A model generated the notes under the pieces. The model was not told the origin of the DNA and ran no database searches. It saw only the letters and a list, made by a program, of their open reading frames with translations. Below, piece by piece: positions 25,132-32,448 of a stretch of 64,000 nt of DNA. The stretch is from Acidaminococcus timonensis. Lineage in GTDB: Bacteria; Bacillota; Negativicutes; Acidaminococcales; Acidaminococcaceae. How positions within the stretch are numbered: position 1 is the first letter of the stretch; the number at the start of each line of letters is the position of its first letter. The stretch is taken from positions 1,116,001 through 1,180,000 of the forward strand of contig NZ_FNWH01000006.1 of the NCBI RefSeq assembly GCF_900106585.1. The letters run 5' to 3'. Made by a program: the position numbers and the translations under genes.

Positions 25132-25402
25132 TTCGTTGTCCACCAGCATCACCTCCCTGTTCCAGCCATTCCAGGAAGTGTTCCCGGGTGGCCAGGTATT
25201 TCTTGCCAATCCGGAAAACTTTCAACCTCCCGGATTTCATGATTTCCCTTGCCCTGTATTCGCTGCAATCCAGGGCGTTCATCAACGCCTCTATATCCAG
25301 GACGGATGGCAACGCCGCGCCGAACACCGGCCCATGGAGTTGCGCTTCCAGATTCTTCACCCGCTGTTCCAGGATGGCAACGCGGGCATCAATGGTTTCC
25401 AT
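25121..25402 (-). CDS. Excisionase-like MerR/HTH_17 protein
   Basis: A 93-residue protein with an N-terminal coiled coil (RVAILEQRVKNLEAQL) and a C-terminal winged helix of the excisionase type (LDCSEYRAREIMKSGRLKV, then IGKKYLATREHFLEWLE). Such proteins bind DNA near attachment sites or early promoters. It lies in the lytic early operon, downstream of the Cro-like gene, where Xis-like regulators are common. Excision function is not proven; it could be a general activator. Confidence 0.65.
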   Translation of the reverse strand: METIDARVAILEQRVKNLEAQLHGPVFGAALPSVLDIEALMNALDCSEYRAREIMKSGRLKVFRIGKKYLATREHFLEWLEQGGDAGGQRNGQ

Positions 25403-25416
25403 AAAATCACCGCCTT

Positions 25417-25740
25417 TTAATTCAATAACGTGTCACGTAAAGCCAGGTTAATTCTGGCAACGACTTGGTTTATTTTTATTTTCCGATTGTATGACGGCCG
25501 CGGCTTCGTGGTCCTTTTAATCAGCCCTTCCAGCATGGTTACGATCATCACAAACAGCGTTTCTTCATCGGCTTCAATTTGCGTTACTGTTGTAATTGCT
25601 TCCGGGTCGCGTTCTGACTCTTCGACGATTTCCGCGGAGTCCTTGTAACCAGATATGGACAAAACGTACTGCCTCACACCGGCATCATTCAGGATTTCTT
25701 TCACCTTGTCCATGGTCTTGTTCAGCGCTTCCTCTTTCAT
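25417..25740 (-). CDS. Hypothetical early phage protein (107 aa)
   Basis: Starts MKEEALNKTMDKVKEIL. The stretch LNDAGVRQYVLSISGYKDSAE aligns by eye with LRNAGFKQVLIFATRLDSAD of the next gene upstream (25759-26115), and both continue with an acidic then hydrophobic helix region, so the two seem to be diverged paralogues. The C-terminus is basic (TTKPRPSYNRKIK). No known family recognised. Confidence 0.65.
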   Translation of the reverse strand: MKEEALNKTMDKVKEILNDAGVRQYVLSISGYKDSAEIVEESERDPEAITTVTQIEADEETLFVMIVTMLEGLIKRTTKPRPSYNRKIKINQVVARINLALRDTLLN

Positions 25741-25758
25741 AGGTTTATCCCCTTCCTT

Positions 25759-26115
25759 TTAATTCATGGCTTCCGGGTCATCGCCAATGACGGCATCAAT
25801 CAGCCTAGTAAGAAAATACGCTACATTTTTCTTTTCCTCTGGGTGGCTCTTGACCAACTCCTCGATATGGGACCCAACGGAAGCCAGCATACAAACAGTA
25901 TCCATCTTCTGAAAGACATGGGAGCCGTATTTCTTAAGTTCCCTTTTGTCGCTTACGTCGATTCTTTCCGCGTCGTCGGCGCTGTCCAGACGCGTTGCAA
26001 AAATTAACACTTGTTTAAACCCGGCATTTCGCAATACGCTGGCTGCTAAATTAAAGGGCGCCCTTTCCTCATGGCTCAAGGTCCCTTTCACCTTGTTCAT
26101 CGTTTCTTTTTTCAT
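25759..26115 (-). CDS. Hypothetical early phage protein (118 aa), paralogue of neighbour
   Basis: Starts MKKETMNKVKGTLSHEER. It has an alpha/beta pattern with VLRNAGFKQVLIFATRLDSA and later MDTVCMLASVGSHIEELV. It resembles the adjacent 25417-25740 product and probably arose by duplication. It lies directly after the LysM gene in the early operon. Function unknown. Confidence 0.65.
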   Translation of the reverse strand: MKKETMNKVKGTLSHEERAPFNLAASVLRNAGFKQVLIFATRLDSADDAERIDVSDKRELKKYGSHVFQKMDTVCMLASVGSHIEELVKSHPEEKKNVAYFLTRLIDAVIGDDPEAMN

Positions 26116-26127
26116 GGTTCATCCTCC

Positions 26128-26403
26128 TTATTGCTTAAATCGTATGGTAATCACGCGCCCGGGCTGTAATCGGCCCGGGTCGGTTATATCGTTGTCAACC
26201 CGGGTCCGGTCGATAATGGTTCTTATGTCCTCGCTGCTGTCCAGCCGGGAACATATATCCCATAGGCTCTGCCCCGGTTGGACTACCCGGGACACCATCT
26301 TGCAAGGCCGTTGCTCTTGTTCCACCGCGTCCACACCGTGACTCAAAAGAGTTAGGCCACACAGCACCAGGACCACGGCGGCCAGGCCGTTTCGTTTGTT
26401 CAT
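26128..26403 (-). CDS. Exported LysM-domain protein
   Basis: A 91-residue protein with a Sec signal peptide (MNKRNGLAAVVLVLCGLTLL, small residues then cleavage near VDAVEQ) and one LysM domain (VVQPGQSLWDICSRLDSSED ... GRLQPGRVITIRF). LysM binds peptidoglycan or chitin-like glycans, so the mature protein would sit in the periplasm or wall. Its place directly behind the Cro-like gene in the early operon is odd for a lysis or tail gene. It might modify the envelope early in infection or in the lysogen; this is inference. Confidence 0.8.
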   Translation of the reverse strand: MNKRNGLAAVVLVLCGLTLLSHGVDAVEQEQRPCKMVSRVVQPGQSLWDICSRLDSSEDIRTIIDRTRVDNDITDPGRLQPGRVITIRFKQ

Positions 26404-26423
26404 GTTGTTCCCCCCTCTCTTTC

Positions 26424-26441
26424 AGTGTCTTTTAGGACACT
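26424..26441. promoter_or_regulatory. Perfect palindrome AGTGTC-N6-GACACT at the end of the cro-like gene
   Basis: AGTGTC and GACACT flank six bases, and the 12-mer TTTAGGACACTT inside it (26431-26442) occurs again at 26671-26682 just upstream of the same gene. The repeat on both sides of the Cro-like gene suggests regulator binding sites; the hairpin could also stop transcription. Confidence 0.5.
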
Positions 26442-26644
26442 TTGACGTTAAAAAAAATACTCATGGTTTTGGCGTCACTCAGGTTTAGCACCTGGATGAT
26501 TTTCTGGATTTCCGCCCGGGTAAACTCAGACAGCCCGCGAATTTTCTTTGACCACGTGCTGCTGCTCATCCCGATTTTCTTTAGGAATTTCTTCATGGTC
26601 AGTCCTTCTAGCTTGATCGTTGCAATCAGTTCCAGAGCGTTCAT
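26432..26644 (-). CDS. Cro-like repressor
   Basis: A 70-residue helix-turn-helix protein starting MNALELIATIKLEGLT, with the recognition region MKKFLKKIGMSSSTWSKKI and the third helix RAEIQKIIQVLNL. It is transcribed divergently from the CI-like repressor at 26811, the standard arrangement of a lysis/lysogeny switch. A GGAGGTG site precedes its start. The stop codon lies inside a palindrome shared with the upstream region. Confidence 0.8.
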   Translation of the reverse strand: MNALELIATIKLEGLTMKKFLKKIGMSSSTWSKKIRGLSEFTRAEIQKIIQVLNLSDAKTMSIFFNVKVS

Positions 26645-26670
26645 ATCCGTTTCACCTCCTTGTTGTTTCC

Positions 26671-26682
26671 TTTAGGACACTT
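26671..26682. promoter_or_regulatory. Second copy of the TTTAGGACACTT operator-like 12-mer
   Basis: Identical to 26431-26442 and located 27 bp before the Cro-like start codon, in the divergent control region. It may be where Cro or CI binds to control the lytic promoter. Confidence 0.45.
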
Positions 26683-26717
26683 ATAGGATACCACACACGG
26701 GAATGGAAATCAAGCAC

Positions 26718-26783
26718 TTTTGGAAACTTTTTTCCCGTTTTTTACGGAAAAGTTGCCAAAAAGAAACTTTTTCGTGGTATAAT
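26718..26783 (+). promoter_or_regulatory. CI repressor promoter with inverted-repeat operator
   Basis: An extended -10 TGGTATAAT (TATAAT at 26778-26783) with TTGCCA at 26753-26758 as -35, spaced 19 bp. The arms TTTTGGAAACTTTT (26718-26731) and AAAAGTTGCCAAAA (26748-26761) form a near-perfect inverted repeat overlapping the -35; a third related half, AAAGAAACTTTTT, follows it. This fits autoregulation by the repressor encoded at 26811. Confidence 0.65.
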
Positions 26784-26810
26784 AATGATGTAATCAGAAA
26801 GGAGAAGCCC

Positions 26811-27419
26811 ATGAAAACCAATGAATTTATGGCAATACGGCGCAAGGAGTTGGGCCTGACGTTGGAAGAAGTTGCTCAACGTTGCGGCGTGGGAAAAAGC
26901 ACAGTACGGAAATGGGAAAAGGGATTAATTAAAAATATGGGGCGGGATAAAATCGACTTGCTGGCCAGCGTCTTGCAGGTGTCGCCCGTGCTGCTGCTAA
27001 AAGACGACTTCACCTCCGACGATCTGCAACGTCATTTTAAACGCGTCCCCATGCTAGGGTATGCAGCAGCGGGTGCGCCCCTGGAAGATGTTAACCAGGA
27101 CACGCCGTACTATGACGTGGATAACCGTTACAAGGTGGATTTCTGTATTACGGTGTGCGGCGACTCCATGGTCAATGCTGGCATTAATGACGGCGACATC
27201 GTTTTCGTCAAGCAACAACCCGAGGTGGAAGTTGGCCAGATCGGTTGTTTCGAAATCGACGGCGAACGGGTATGCTTAAAGCGTTTTTACAAAACGGATA
27301 CCGGAGTTATGCTGGTATCAGAAAACCCAAAATATGCGCCCATGGTTTTTAACTCTGATAATTGCAGGGATTTCCGCTGTTTAGGCCTTGCCGTGTTAAA
27401 ACAATCTGTTATTAAGTAA
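26811..27419 (+). CDS. CI/LexA-type phage repressor with S24 autoprotease
   Basis: From ATG 26811 (MKTNEFMAIRRKELGLTLEE), behind AAAGGAG, 202 residues. The N-terminal XRE helix-turn-helix (LEEVAQRCGVGKSTVRKWE) binds operators; the C-terminal S24 domain has catalytic Ser at about 119 (VCGDSMVNAGI) and Lys at about 156 (ERVCLKRF). The Ala-Gly bond in GYAAAGAPLED near residues 87-88 is a likely self-cleavage site upon RecA activation. It would keep the lytic operon silent and allow SOS induction. Confidence 0.93.
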   Translation: MKTNEFMAIRRKELGLTLEEVAQRCGVGKSTVRKWEKGLIKNMGRDKIDLLASVLQVSPVLLLKDDFTSDDLQRHFKRVPMLGYAAAGAPLEDVNQDTPYYDVDNRYKVDFCITVCGDSMVNAGINDGDIVFVKQQPEVEVGQIGCFEIDGERVCLKRFYKTDTGVMLVSENPKYAPMVFNSDNCRDFRCLGLAVLKQSVIK

Positions 27420-27433
27420 AGGAGGATATTATT

Positions 27434-28075
27434 ATGAGTAAGAAGAAAGTTGTTATTGCAGGAATTGGACTCCTAATCATTTTAGGCGTGTATGCCACAT
27501 CGCCGTCTGGAGGAAAATATGCTTTTGAGAACAATAAGATTACCAAAATAATGCAACTTAAAAACCAGAAACAGTTAGACGGTATAACGGCAGCGTTAAA
27601 ATCAACAGAAATAGATCCGGAGAAAATAAAGGCGTGGAAAGTAACGGACAGAGCGGACCCAAACGGAAGAAAATATTATAGCTTCTCTACGGACGGGAAA
27701 GGGTACAGCTATGGATTATGGTTGAATCCAAATTTCACAGTCCATTCCGTAATGTATTCAGGTGTAACATTGTATGAAGAAGGAAAGGTGCTTGAAAAAA
27801 TAACGGATAATATCCCATCCGAGAGAGAAATGCAACATATGCAAAAGCAAGTTGAAAAGGTAGTAAAAGCCAACTTGAAAGCACCTTCTACCGCAAAATT
27901 TAGCAATTTTAAGTTCAGAAAGATTCACGGCGTCGGGATCGTATCTGGCTTTGTTGACGCTCAGAATTCTTTTGGTGCTATGATCCGTACCCCTTTTAGT
28001 GCTTCGTTTGACTTTAAGCAAAACGGAACAATGACTAAAGTGGAAATTGACGGGAACGAGTTAGAAAAGGACTAA
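27434..28075 (+). CDS. Membrane-anchored prophage cargo protein (superinfection-exclusion candidate)
   Basis: A 213-residue protein with an N-terminal membrane helix (KKVVIAGIGLLIILGVYA) and the rest outside. The C-terminal domain (VKANLKAPSTAKFSNFKF, then GIVSGFVDAQNSFGAMIRTP) resembles small exported domains found on prophages and plasmids. It is cotranscribed from the lysogenic promoter between repressor and integrase, so it is expressed in the lysogen. That placement is typical of superinfection exclusion or other lysogenic conversion genes. Codon use is more AT rich than neighbouring phage genes. The function is inference. Confidence 0.65.
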   Translation: MSKKKVVIAGIGLLIILGVYATSPSGGKYAFENNKITKIMQLKNQKQLDGITAALKSTEIDPEKIKAWKVTDRADPNGRKYYSFSTDGKGYSYGLWLNPNFTVHSVMYSGVTLYEEGKVLEKITDNIPSEREMQHMQKQVEKVVKANLKAPSTAKFSNFKFRKIHGVGIVSGFVDAQNSFGAMIRTPFSASFDFKQNGTMTKVEIDGNELEKD

Positions 28076-28077
28076 TC

Positions 28078-29256
28078 ATGGAAATCATCCATTCCCCCAA
28101 CGGCACATGGGGCTTCCGTACCGTCGTTGGTCTTGACCCTGCAACGGGCAAGCGCAAACGTGTATCCCGGTTCGGCTTCCCGCGTCGCAAGGACGCGGAG
28201 GCCGCTTTGCGGGAAATCCAGGAATCCATCAAGAAACAACAATATGTTCCTGTATCCAACGTGACCTTTGAAGATTTTGCCGCTGACTGGCTGAAAATCT
28301 ATGCCCAGCAAGTCAAAATATCAACCGTCCGAATCCGGGAACATAATATCGCCTGGTTAAATCGCTATTTTGCGAAAATCCCATTGCAGCAGATCACCAA
28401 ACGTGATTACCAGATGTTTTTGCTGGACCTAAAAGATAAATTGCAGCCCAACACGATCTGCGGTGTCCATGCAGCGGCTAAAATGATTTTTAAGAAGGCA
28501 CGGGAGTTTGAGCTGATTTACAACGATCCTACGGAATTTGCCTCGCCGCCCCGCCCGTCACGGAAAATCATTGATCCGGAACAAGACATACCGCAATACC
28601 TGGAAAAGGCTGATCTGCAACGTTTTTTGGACGAATCCCGGCGACACACTCAGTACGGCGATTATACGGCGCTGTTTATGCTGCTGGCCTATACGGGGCT
28701 CCGTATAGGGGAAGCCCTTGCCCTGACCTGGGAAGATATTGATCTGGATGCCGCGACGCTCAAAGTCACCAAAACGCTGTACAATCCAACCAGCCGTTAC
28801 AATGCCTATACGCTCTTGCCGCCTAAAACGCGGACGTCGGCGCGGATTTTATCGCTGCCCACCCAGCTCGTTGCGGAACTCAAAAAATACCGCCTGGAAG
28901 CAACGGCGCGCCGGTTTACGTTTGGGGAATTATGGCATTATCCCGAAGGCAGCCGTGCCGGGTTTGTGTTTACGGCCCCCATGCACCCGGGATACCCAAT
29001 AACGCAACGTAGCGTCCAGCATCATATCGATCATATACAACAGGTTTTAACCCCGCCGCTCCCTTGTCGTGTACATCCTCATATTTTCCGCCACACACAC
29101 ACATCGCTGCTAGCCGAGGCGGGCGTTGACCTGGTGGACATCATGGAACGGTTAGGCCATTCCGACGATACTACCACCCGAAAAATATATCTACACGTGA
29201 CAAAACACATGAAACGCCGGGCGGCTGAAAAATTTTCCGAACTCATGGAACGTTGA
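28078..29256 (+). CDS. int: Tyrosine integrase
   Basis: A 392-residue site-specific recombinase. The N-terminal arm-binding region (residues 1-55: WGFRTVVGLDPATGKRKRV) is followed by a SAM-like core-binding domain (about 60-145) and a catalytic domain. Catalytic residues: Arg 209 (YTGLRIGEALALTW), His 335 and Arg 338 (HIFRHTHTSLLAE), His 361 (LGHSDD) and Tyr 371 (KIYLHV). It integrates and, with an excisionase, excises the prophage. It starts 2 bp after the cargo gene stop and marks the right end of the prophage. Confidence 0.95.
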   Translation: MEIIHSPNGTWGFRTVVGLDPATGKRKRVSRFGFPRRKDAEAALREIQESIKKQQYVPVSNVTFEDFAADWLKIYAQQVKISTVRIREHNIAWLNRYFAKIPLQQITKRDYQMFLLDLKDKLQPNTICGVHAAAKMIFKKAREFELIYNDPTEFASPPRPSRKIIDPEQDIPQYLEKADLQRFLDESRRHTQYGDYTALFMLLAYTGLRIGEALALTWEDIDLDAATLKVTKTLYNPTSRYNAYTLLPPKTRTSARILSLPTQLVAELKKYRLEATARRFTFGELWHYPEGSRAGFVFTAPMHPGYPITQRSVQHHIDHIQQVLTPPLPCRVHPHIFRHTHTSLLAEAGVDLVDIMERLGHSDDTTTRKIYLHVTKHMKRRAAEKFSELMER

Positions 29257-29327
29257 TTTTCCTACGGTTTCCCACTTTATCCCATTTCACCCCATTGTAT
29301 GGCATTGACAGACTGTTATTACAAACG

Positions 29328-29374
29328 CAAAAAGCCCGTAGAGTTAGGAAACACCTGGCTTTACGGGCTTTTTG
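29328..29374. terminator. Terminator after the integrase gene
   Basis: CAAAAAGCCCGTA (29328-29340) pairs perfectly with TACGGGCTTTTTG (29362-29374) around a 21-base loop, with A and T runs on the two sides, so it can work in both directions. Confidence 0.85.
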
Positions 29375-29752
29375 TTTAAAAGCATTGAAGAAAATGGGAA
29401 AAGCGGTACTTAACTATCATCCTACTGTCCTACTACTAGTGAAGGAGGATGATAACCATGAAGAAAATCCAAGGTCAACTCGTCGACAACCTGCACAACA
29501 CAGCAAAGGTCATGGAAGCCTTTGCCAACGACTATGCAAAGGCCAAAACCAAAGAAGAACAGGAGGAAATCCTGCGATTCGAGGCTCTATATCGTAAGCG
29601 CTAAAAAATCCGGTGTATGGAATTACCACCTTCAGTTTGAGATAATACGGATGTTAAAAATATCGCACGAAAAAAACGAATTTCTCTACAGTGCGCAACG
29701 TGTCGTTTTTTTCGAGCCATTTGTGTCACTCATCTCTGGAGGTGGTTTTGTT

Positions 29753-30109
29753 TTGGGTGAAATTCAACGCATAAAACATCAGAAGGCTCTGGAATACTGG
29801 AGCCAGATTCTAAAGGAGCAACAGGAAAGCGGCCTTTGCATCAAGGCGTTCTGTCGGTCACGTCAGATGAGCCATCATGCCATGTATTACTGGATCAAGG
29901 AACTGAGAGAGGAAGCGCTGTTGGTCAATCCTCAGGCACCCGCCCGTACTACTCAATTTGCGCCCGTCTCTCTGGCTCAGGAGCAACAGCATTCCTGCGG
30001 GAAGATGGTCGTCCACGTGGGCTCTGCTTCTCTTGAAATCCCTGAGGGAACCGCTGCGCCAGATTTGCAGCGTACGCTGCAGGTCCTCAAAGAGGTATTC
30101 TTGTGTTAA
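29753..30109 (+). CDS. tnpA: IS66 TnpA-like accessory protein
   Basis: A 118-residue protein (GEIQRIKHQKALEYWSQIL), probably started at TTG 29753, 10 bases after GGAGG. The helix-turn-helix region QESGLCIKAFCRSRQMSHHA and YYWIKELREE fit IS66 OrfA/TnpA, which is needed for transposition with TnpB and TnpC. It overlaps TnpB by 7 bp. No ATG is available between the ribosome site and conserved sequence. Confidence 0.85.
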   Translation: MGEIQRIKHQKALEYWSQILKEQQESGLCIKAFCRSRQMSHHAMYYWIKELREEALLVNPQAPARTTQFAPVSLAQEQQHSCGKMVVHVGSASLEIPEGTAAPDLQRTLQVLKEVFLC

Positions 30110-30459
30110 TCCGCAACATCACTGCCGACCATATCTACCTGGCCTGTGGATATACGGATATGCGCAAATCCATCGACGGGCTGGCTGCTCTGGTGGCTGC
30201 CCGTTTCCATCTGGATCCCCATCAGCCCGCCCTCTTTCTGTTCTGTGGCAGAAGGAAAGACCGGATCAAGGCTCTCTTGTGGGATGAGACTGGATTCCTG
30301 CTGCTGTACAAGAGACTGGAAAATGGCCGGTATCAGTGGCCAAATACTCCAGAAGATTTGGTGGAACTCTCCCAACAGCAGCTCCGCTGGCTCATAGAGG
30401 GTCTCTCCATCCATCAGCCAAAAGCTGTGCAGACGGTCCATCCGTCCCTGACCATCTGA
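30103..30459 (+). CDS. tnpB: IS66 TnpB (Orf2 family)
   Basis: A 118-residue protein with the highly typical IS66 Orf2 sequence: LACGYTDMRKSIDGLAALVA, LFLFCGRRKDRIKALLWDE and the TGFLLLYKRLENGRYQWP block. It is required with TnpA and TnpC for IS66 transposition; its biochemical role is not known. It overlaps TnpA by 7 bp and precedes TnpC by 93 bp. Confidence 0.95.
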   Translation: MLIRNITADHIYLACGYTDMRKSIDGLAALVAARFHLDPHQPALFLFCGRRKDRIKALLWDETGFLLLYKRLENGRYQWPNTPEDLVELSQQQLRWLIEGLSIHQPKAVQTVHPSLTI

Positions 30460-30552
30460 AAAAAGTAGGAATAGTAAGTCTGTGGATTTCCTGGATTTCA
30501 GTCCTTTCCTCCGGTATAATGGAGACATCATGAAACGAAGGAGACCGGAACC

Positions 30553-32112
30553 GTGGCCGAAGCAGGGAGAACCGAAGAACAGATCAAGGAACTGGAACAG
30601 AAAGTGGAACGTCTGTCCGAGGAGAACCAGAGACTCAAACAACAGCTGCATGCTCTGCGGCACACTGTCTTTGGTTCCCGCACGGAAAAGGCGGAAAAGA
30701 TTTGTCCGGACCAGCTCAATCTCTTCAATGAGGCCGAAGTGGAAGCCAAACCATCGGCACCGGAACCTGAAATCGAAGTCCCGGCCCACAAACGGCGCAA
30801 GAAGCAGAAGCGGGATTGGGCCGAGCTGCTGGAAAAATTTCCCCATGAAGAAAAACTGTATACTCTCCCGGAAGATGAACGGATCTGCAAACGCTGCGGC
30901 AGTCCCCTGGTCTCCATGGGCAAAGAGAAAATCCGCACAGAAGTGCAGTTCATCCCTGCCCAGGTCAAGATCATCGACATCTACCGGGAATCTTTCCAGT
31001 GCCTGGAATGTCGGAAGCAGGAACATTTTGTGGTTGAGAAGCCTCAAGTGCCTCACAGCGTCCTGCAGAATTCCATGGCCACAGCATCTGCCGTAGCCCA
31101 TGTCATCGTCCAGAAATACCAGATGGCCGTGCCGCTCCACCGTCAGGAACAGGAATGGAAGAATATCGGCCTGCCGCTTTCCCGGGCAACCATGGCCAAC
31201 TGGATCATCCGGTCTTCCCAGGACTGGCTGGCTCCCCTGGTCAGTGTCATGAAGGCAGAGCTGCTGAAGCAGGCGGTGATCCATGCGGATGAAACTCCGG
31301 TCCAGGTGCTGAATGAGCAGAACCGGAAAAACACCACCAAGTCCTTCATGTGGGTGTATACCAATGGGGAATATGAACAACTGAAAAAGATACGGATCTA
31401 CCAGTACTGCCAGGGCAGGAGCGGTGAGTTCGCCAGGAAATTCCTGGAGGGGTATCAGGGAATCCTGCAGACTGATGGGTATGCAGGATATGAGAAGGTC
31501 TCCTGCAAAGTCCATGCCCTGTGCTGGGTGCATGCCCGGAGGAAGTTCGTCGAAGCCATCCCAGCCGACATGCCCAAGGAAGAGGTTGCCCAGACCACCT
31601 GCGGCCAGGCCATCCAGAAACTGGGGGAAATCTTTGCCGAAGACAAGAAACTGGCGGAACTGGATCCAGAAAAGCGGAAAGAAGAACGTCTGCGGCTTGA
31701 AAGAAGCAAGCTGGAGGCTTACTTTGCGTGGCTGGAAACGAAAATGGACGAACAACCGAGCCTGAAGTCGCCGCTGGGCAAGGCTATCCAATATATTCTC
31801 CTCCACAGGAAGCAGTTGAGCGCCTACCTGGAATATGGAGAAGCTGCCATGACGAACAATATCTGTGAACGGGCCATCCGGAACTTCACCATAGGCCGGA
31901 AAAACTGGTTATTCAGCGCTTCTCCCAAAGGAGCAGAAGCCAGTGCCACGATTTACAGCATCATCGAGACCTGTAAGGCCAATGGCCTGGAGCCATACAC
32001 TTATCTGACCTACCTGTTCGAGAAGCTGCCCAACATGGATTTCAAGATCCATCCGGAACTGCTCCAGCAGATGATGCCCTGGTCTGAAGAAGTACAGAAT
32101 ATATGCAAGTAA
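30553..32112 (+). CDS. tnpC: IS66 transposase TnpC (DDE)
   Basis: A 519-residue DDE transposase starting at GTG 30553 behind GAAGGAG. It has the N-terminal leucine-zipper coiled coil (LEQKVERLSEENQRLKQQL), a zinc-finger-like CKRCGSPLV ... CLECRKQ segment, and the catalytic domain with VIHADETPVQVL, LQTDGYAGYEKV and NICERAIRNFTIGRKNW supplying the acidic triad. Full length and intact, so the element may be mobile. A long antisense frame overlaps it but is a shadow. Confidence 0.96.
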   Translation: MAEAGRTEEQIKELEQKVERLSEENQRLKQQLHALRHTVFGSRTEKAEKICPDQLNLFNEAEVEAKPSAPEPEIEVPAHKRRKKQKRDWAELLEKFPHEEKLYTLPEDERICKRCGSPLVSMGKEKIRTEVQFIPAQVKIIDIYRESFQCLECRKQEHFVVEKPQVPHSVLQNSMATASAVAHVIVQKYQMAVPLHRQEQEWKNIGLPLSRATMANWIIRSSQDWLAPLVSVMKAELLKQAVIHADETPVQVLNEQNRKNTTKSFMWVYTNGEYEQLKKIRIYQYCQGRSGEFARKFLEGYQGILQTDGYAGYEKVSCKVHALCWVHARRKFVEAIPADMPKEEVAQTTCGQAIQKLGEIFAEDKKLAELDPEKRKEERLRLERSKLEAYFAWLETKMDEQPSLKSPLGKAIQYILLHRKQLSAYLEYGEAAMTNNICERAIRNFTIGRKNWLFSASPKGAEASATIYSIIETCKANGLEPYTYLTYLFEKLPNMDFKIHPELLQQMMPWSEEVQNICK

Positions 32113-32153
32113 GCAATAGGCCCTGCCGGCTTTAGTCGGCAGGGCCTATTGCT
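32112..32153. terminator. Terminator hairpin after IS66 tnpC
   Basis: AGCAATAGGCCCTGCCG (32112-32128) pairs perfectly over 17 bp with 32137-32153 around an 8-base loop. It follows the tnpC stop directly, within the element. Confidence 0.8.
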
Positions 32154-32316
32154 TTATATGTTGTACACCTGATGATTTTGCGGTTACTCTATATCTTACT
32201 GACCGTGCAAAACATCTGGAAGAAATAGCCCGATACCTCGATGCCGTTGCCGATTTCCAGTAACTCCTATCCCCGTGCCTTATGGTGCGGGGATTTTCCT
32301 GTTATGTATAAAAATA

Positions 32317-32350
32317 AATACCCAGTGCATAATATACACGGGGTATTTTT
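32317..32350. terminator. Terminator near the prophage right end
   Basis: AATACCC plus GTG pair with CAC plus GGGTATT around a 9-base loop, with a T run on the plus strand after it and A run before. It ends transcription of the interrupted small gene. Confidence 0.7.
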
Positions 32351-32364
32351 ATGAAATTTTTTCG

Positions 32365-32397
32365 CCCAATTTCAGCCCAATTTCAGCCCAATTTCAC
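32365..32397. repeat. Three tandem 11-bp repeats CCCAATTTCAG
   Basis: CCCAATTTCAG at 32365 and 32376, then CCCAATTTCAC at 32387. Related CCCA-TTT spacing (CCCACTTTATCCCATTTCAC) follows the integrase stop near 29271. Direct repeats of this kind near an integrase end could be arm-type integrase binding sites beside attR. The 32264-32448 stretch holds otherwise only the terminator and no gene. Confidence 0.5.
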
Positions 32398-32448
32398 GGG
32401 CTTTCCAGCCCATGAACCTAGGCCTGGCGCGTGTTTCCGGGTTTCTAT

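Larger units (their letters stand above)
29594..32187 (+). mobile_element. Complete IS66-family insertion sequence (2594 bp)
   Basis: Imperfect terminal inverted repeats begin GTAAGCGCTAAAAAATCC at 29594 and, reading inward from the right end at 32187, GTAACCGCAAAATCATC, both followed by GGTGTA. The flanks carry the identical 8-bp duplication TCTATATC (29586-29593 and 32188-32195), the length IS66 elements make. It encodes TnpA, TnpB and TnpC in order. All three frames are intact, so it may be active. Confidence 0.95.
29458..32263 (+). pseudogene. Small gene interrupted by IS66
   Basis: An ATG at 29458 (MKKIQGQLVDNLHNTAKVME), behind GAAGGAGG, opens a helical reading frame that now ends in the left IS repeat at 29604 (48 residues). 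Removing the element and one copy of the 8-bp duplication restores the frame, which continues at 32196 as LTDRAKHLEEIARYLDAVAD and stops at 32261-32263, giving 67 residues. The ancestral protein was entirely helical and of unknown function. It lies between integrase and prophage end, so it is probably a phage gene. Confidence 0.8.

Noticed and set aside
30106-31806. 566-codon open frame on the minus strand opposite IS66 tnpB/tnpC
   Set aside because: It mirrors the conserved transposase genes, has no ribosome site or recognisable domain, and starts and stops inside the element; codon bias of tnpC explains it.
29258-32448. tRNA gene as integration target
   Set aside because: No cloverleaf or TTCGA-type arm is visible beside the integrase or at the host junction.
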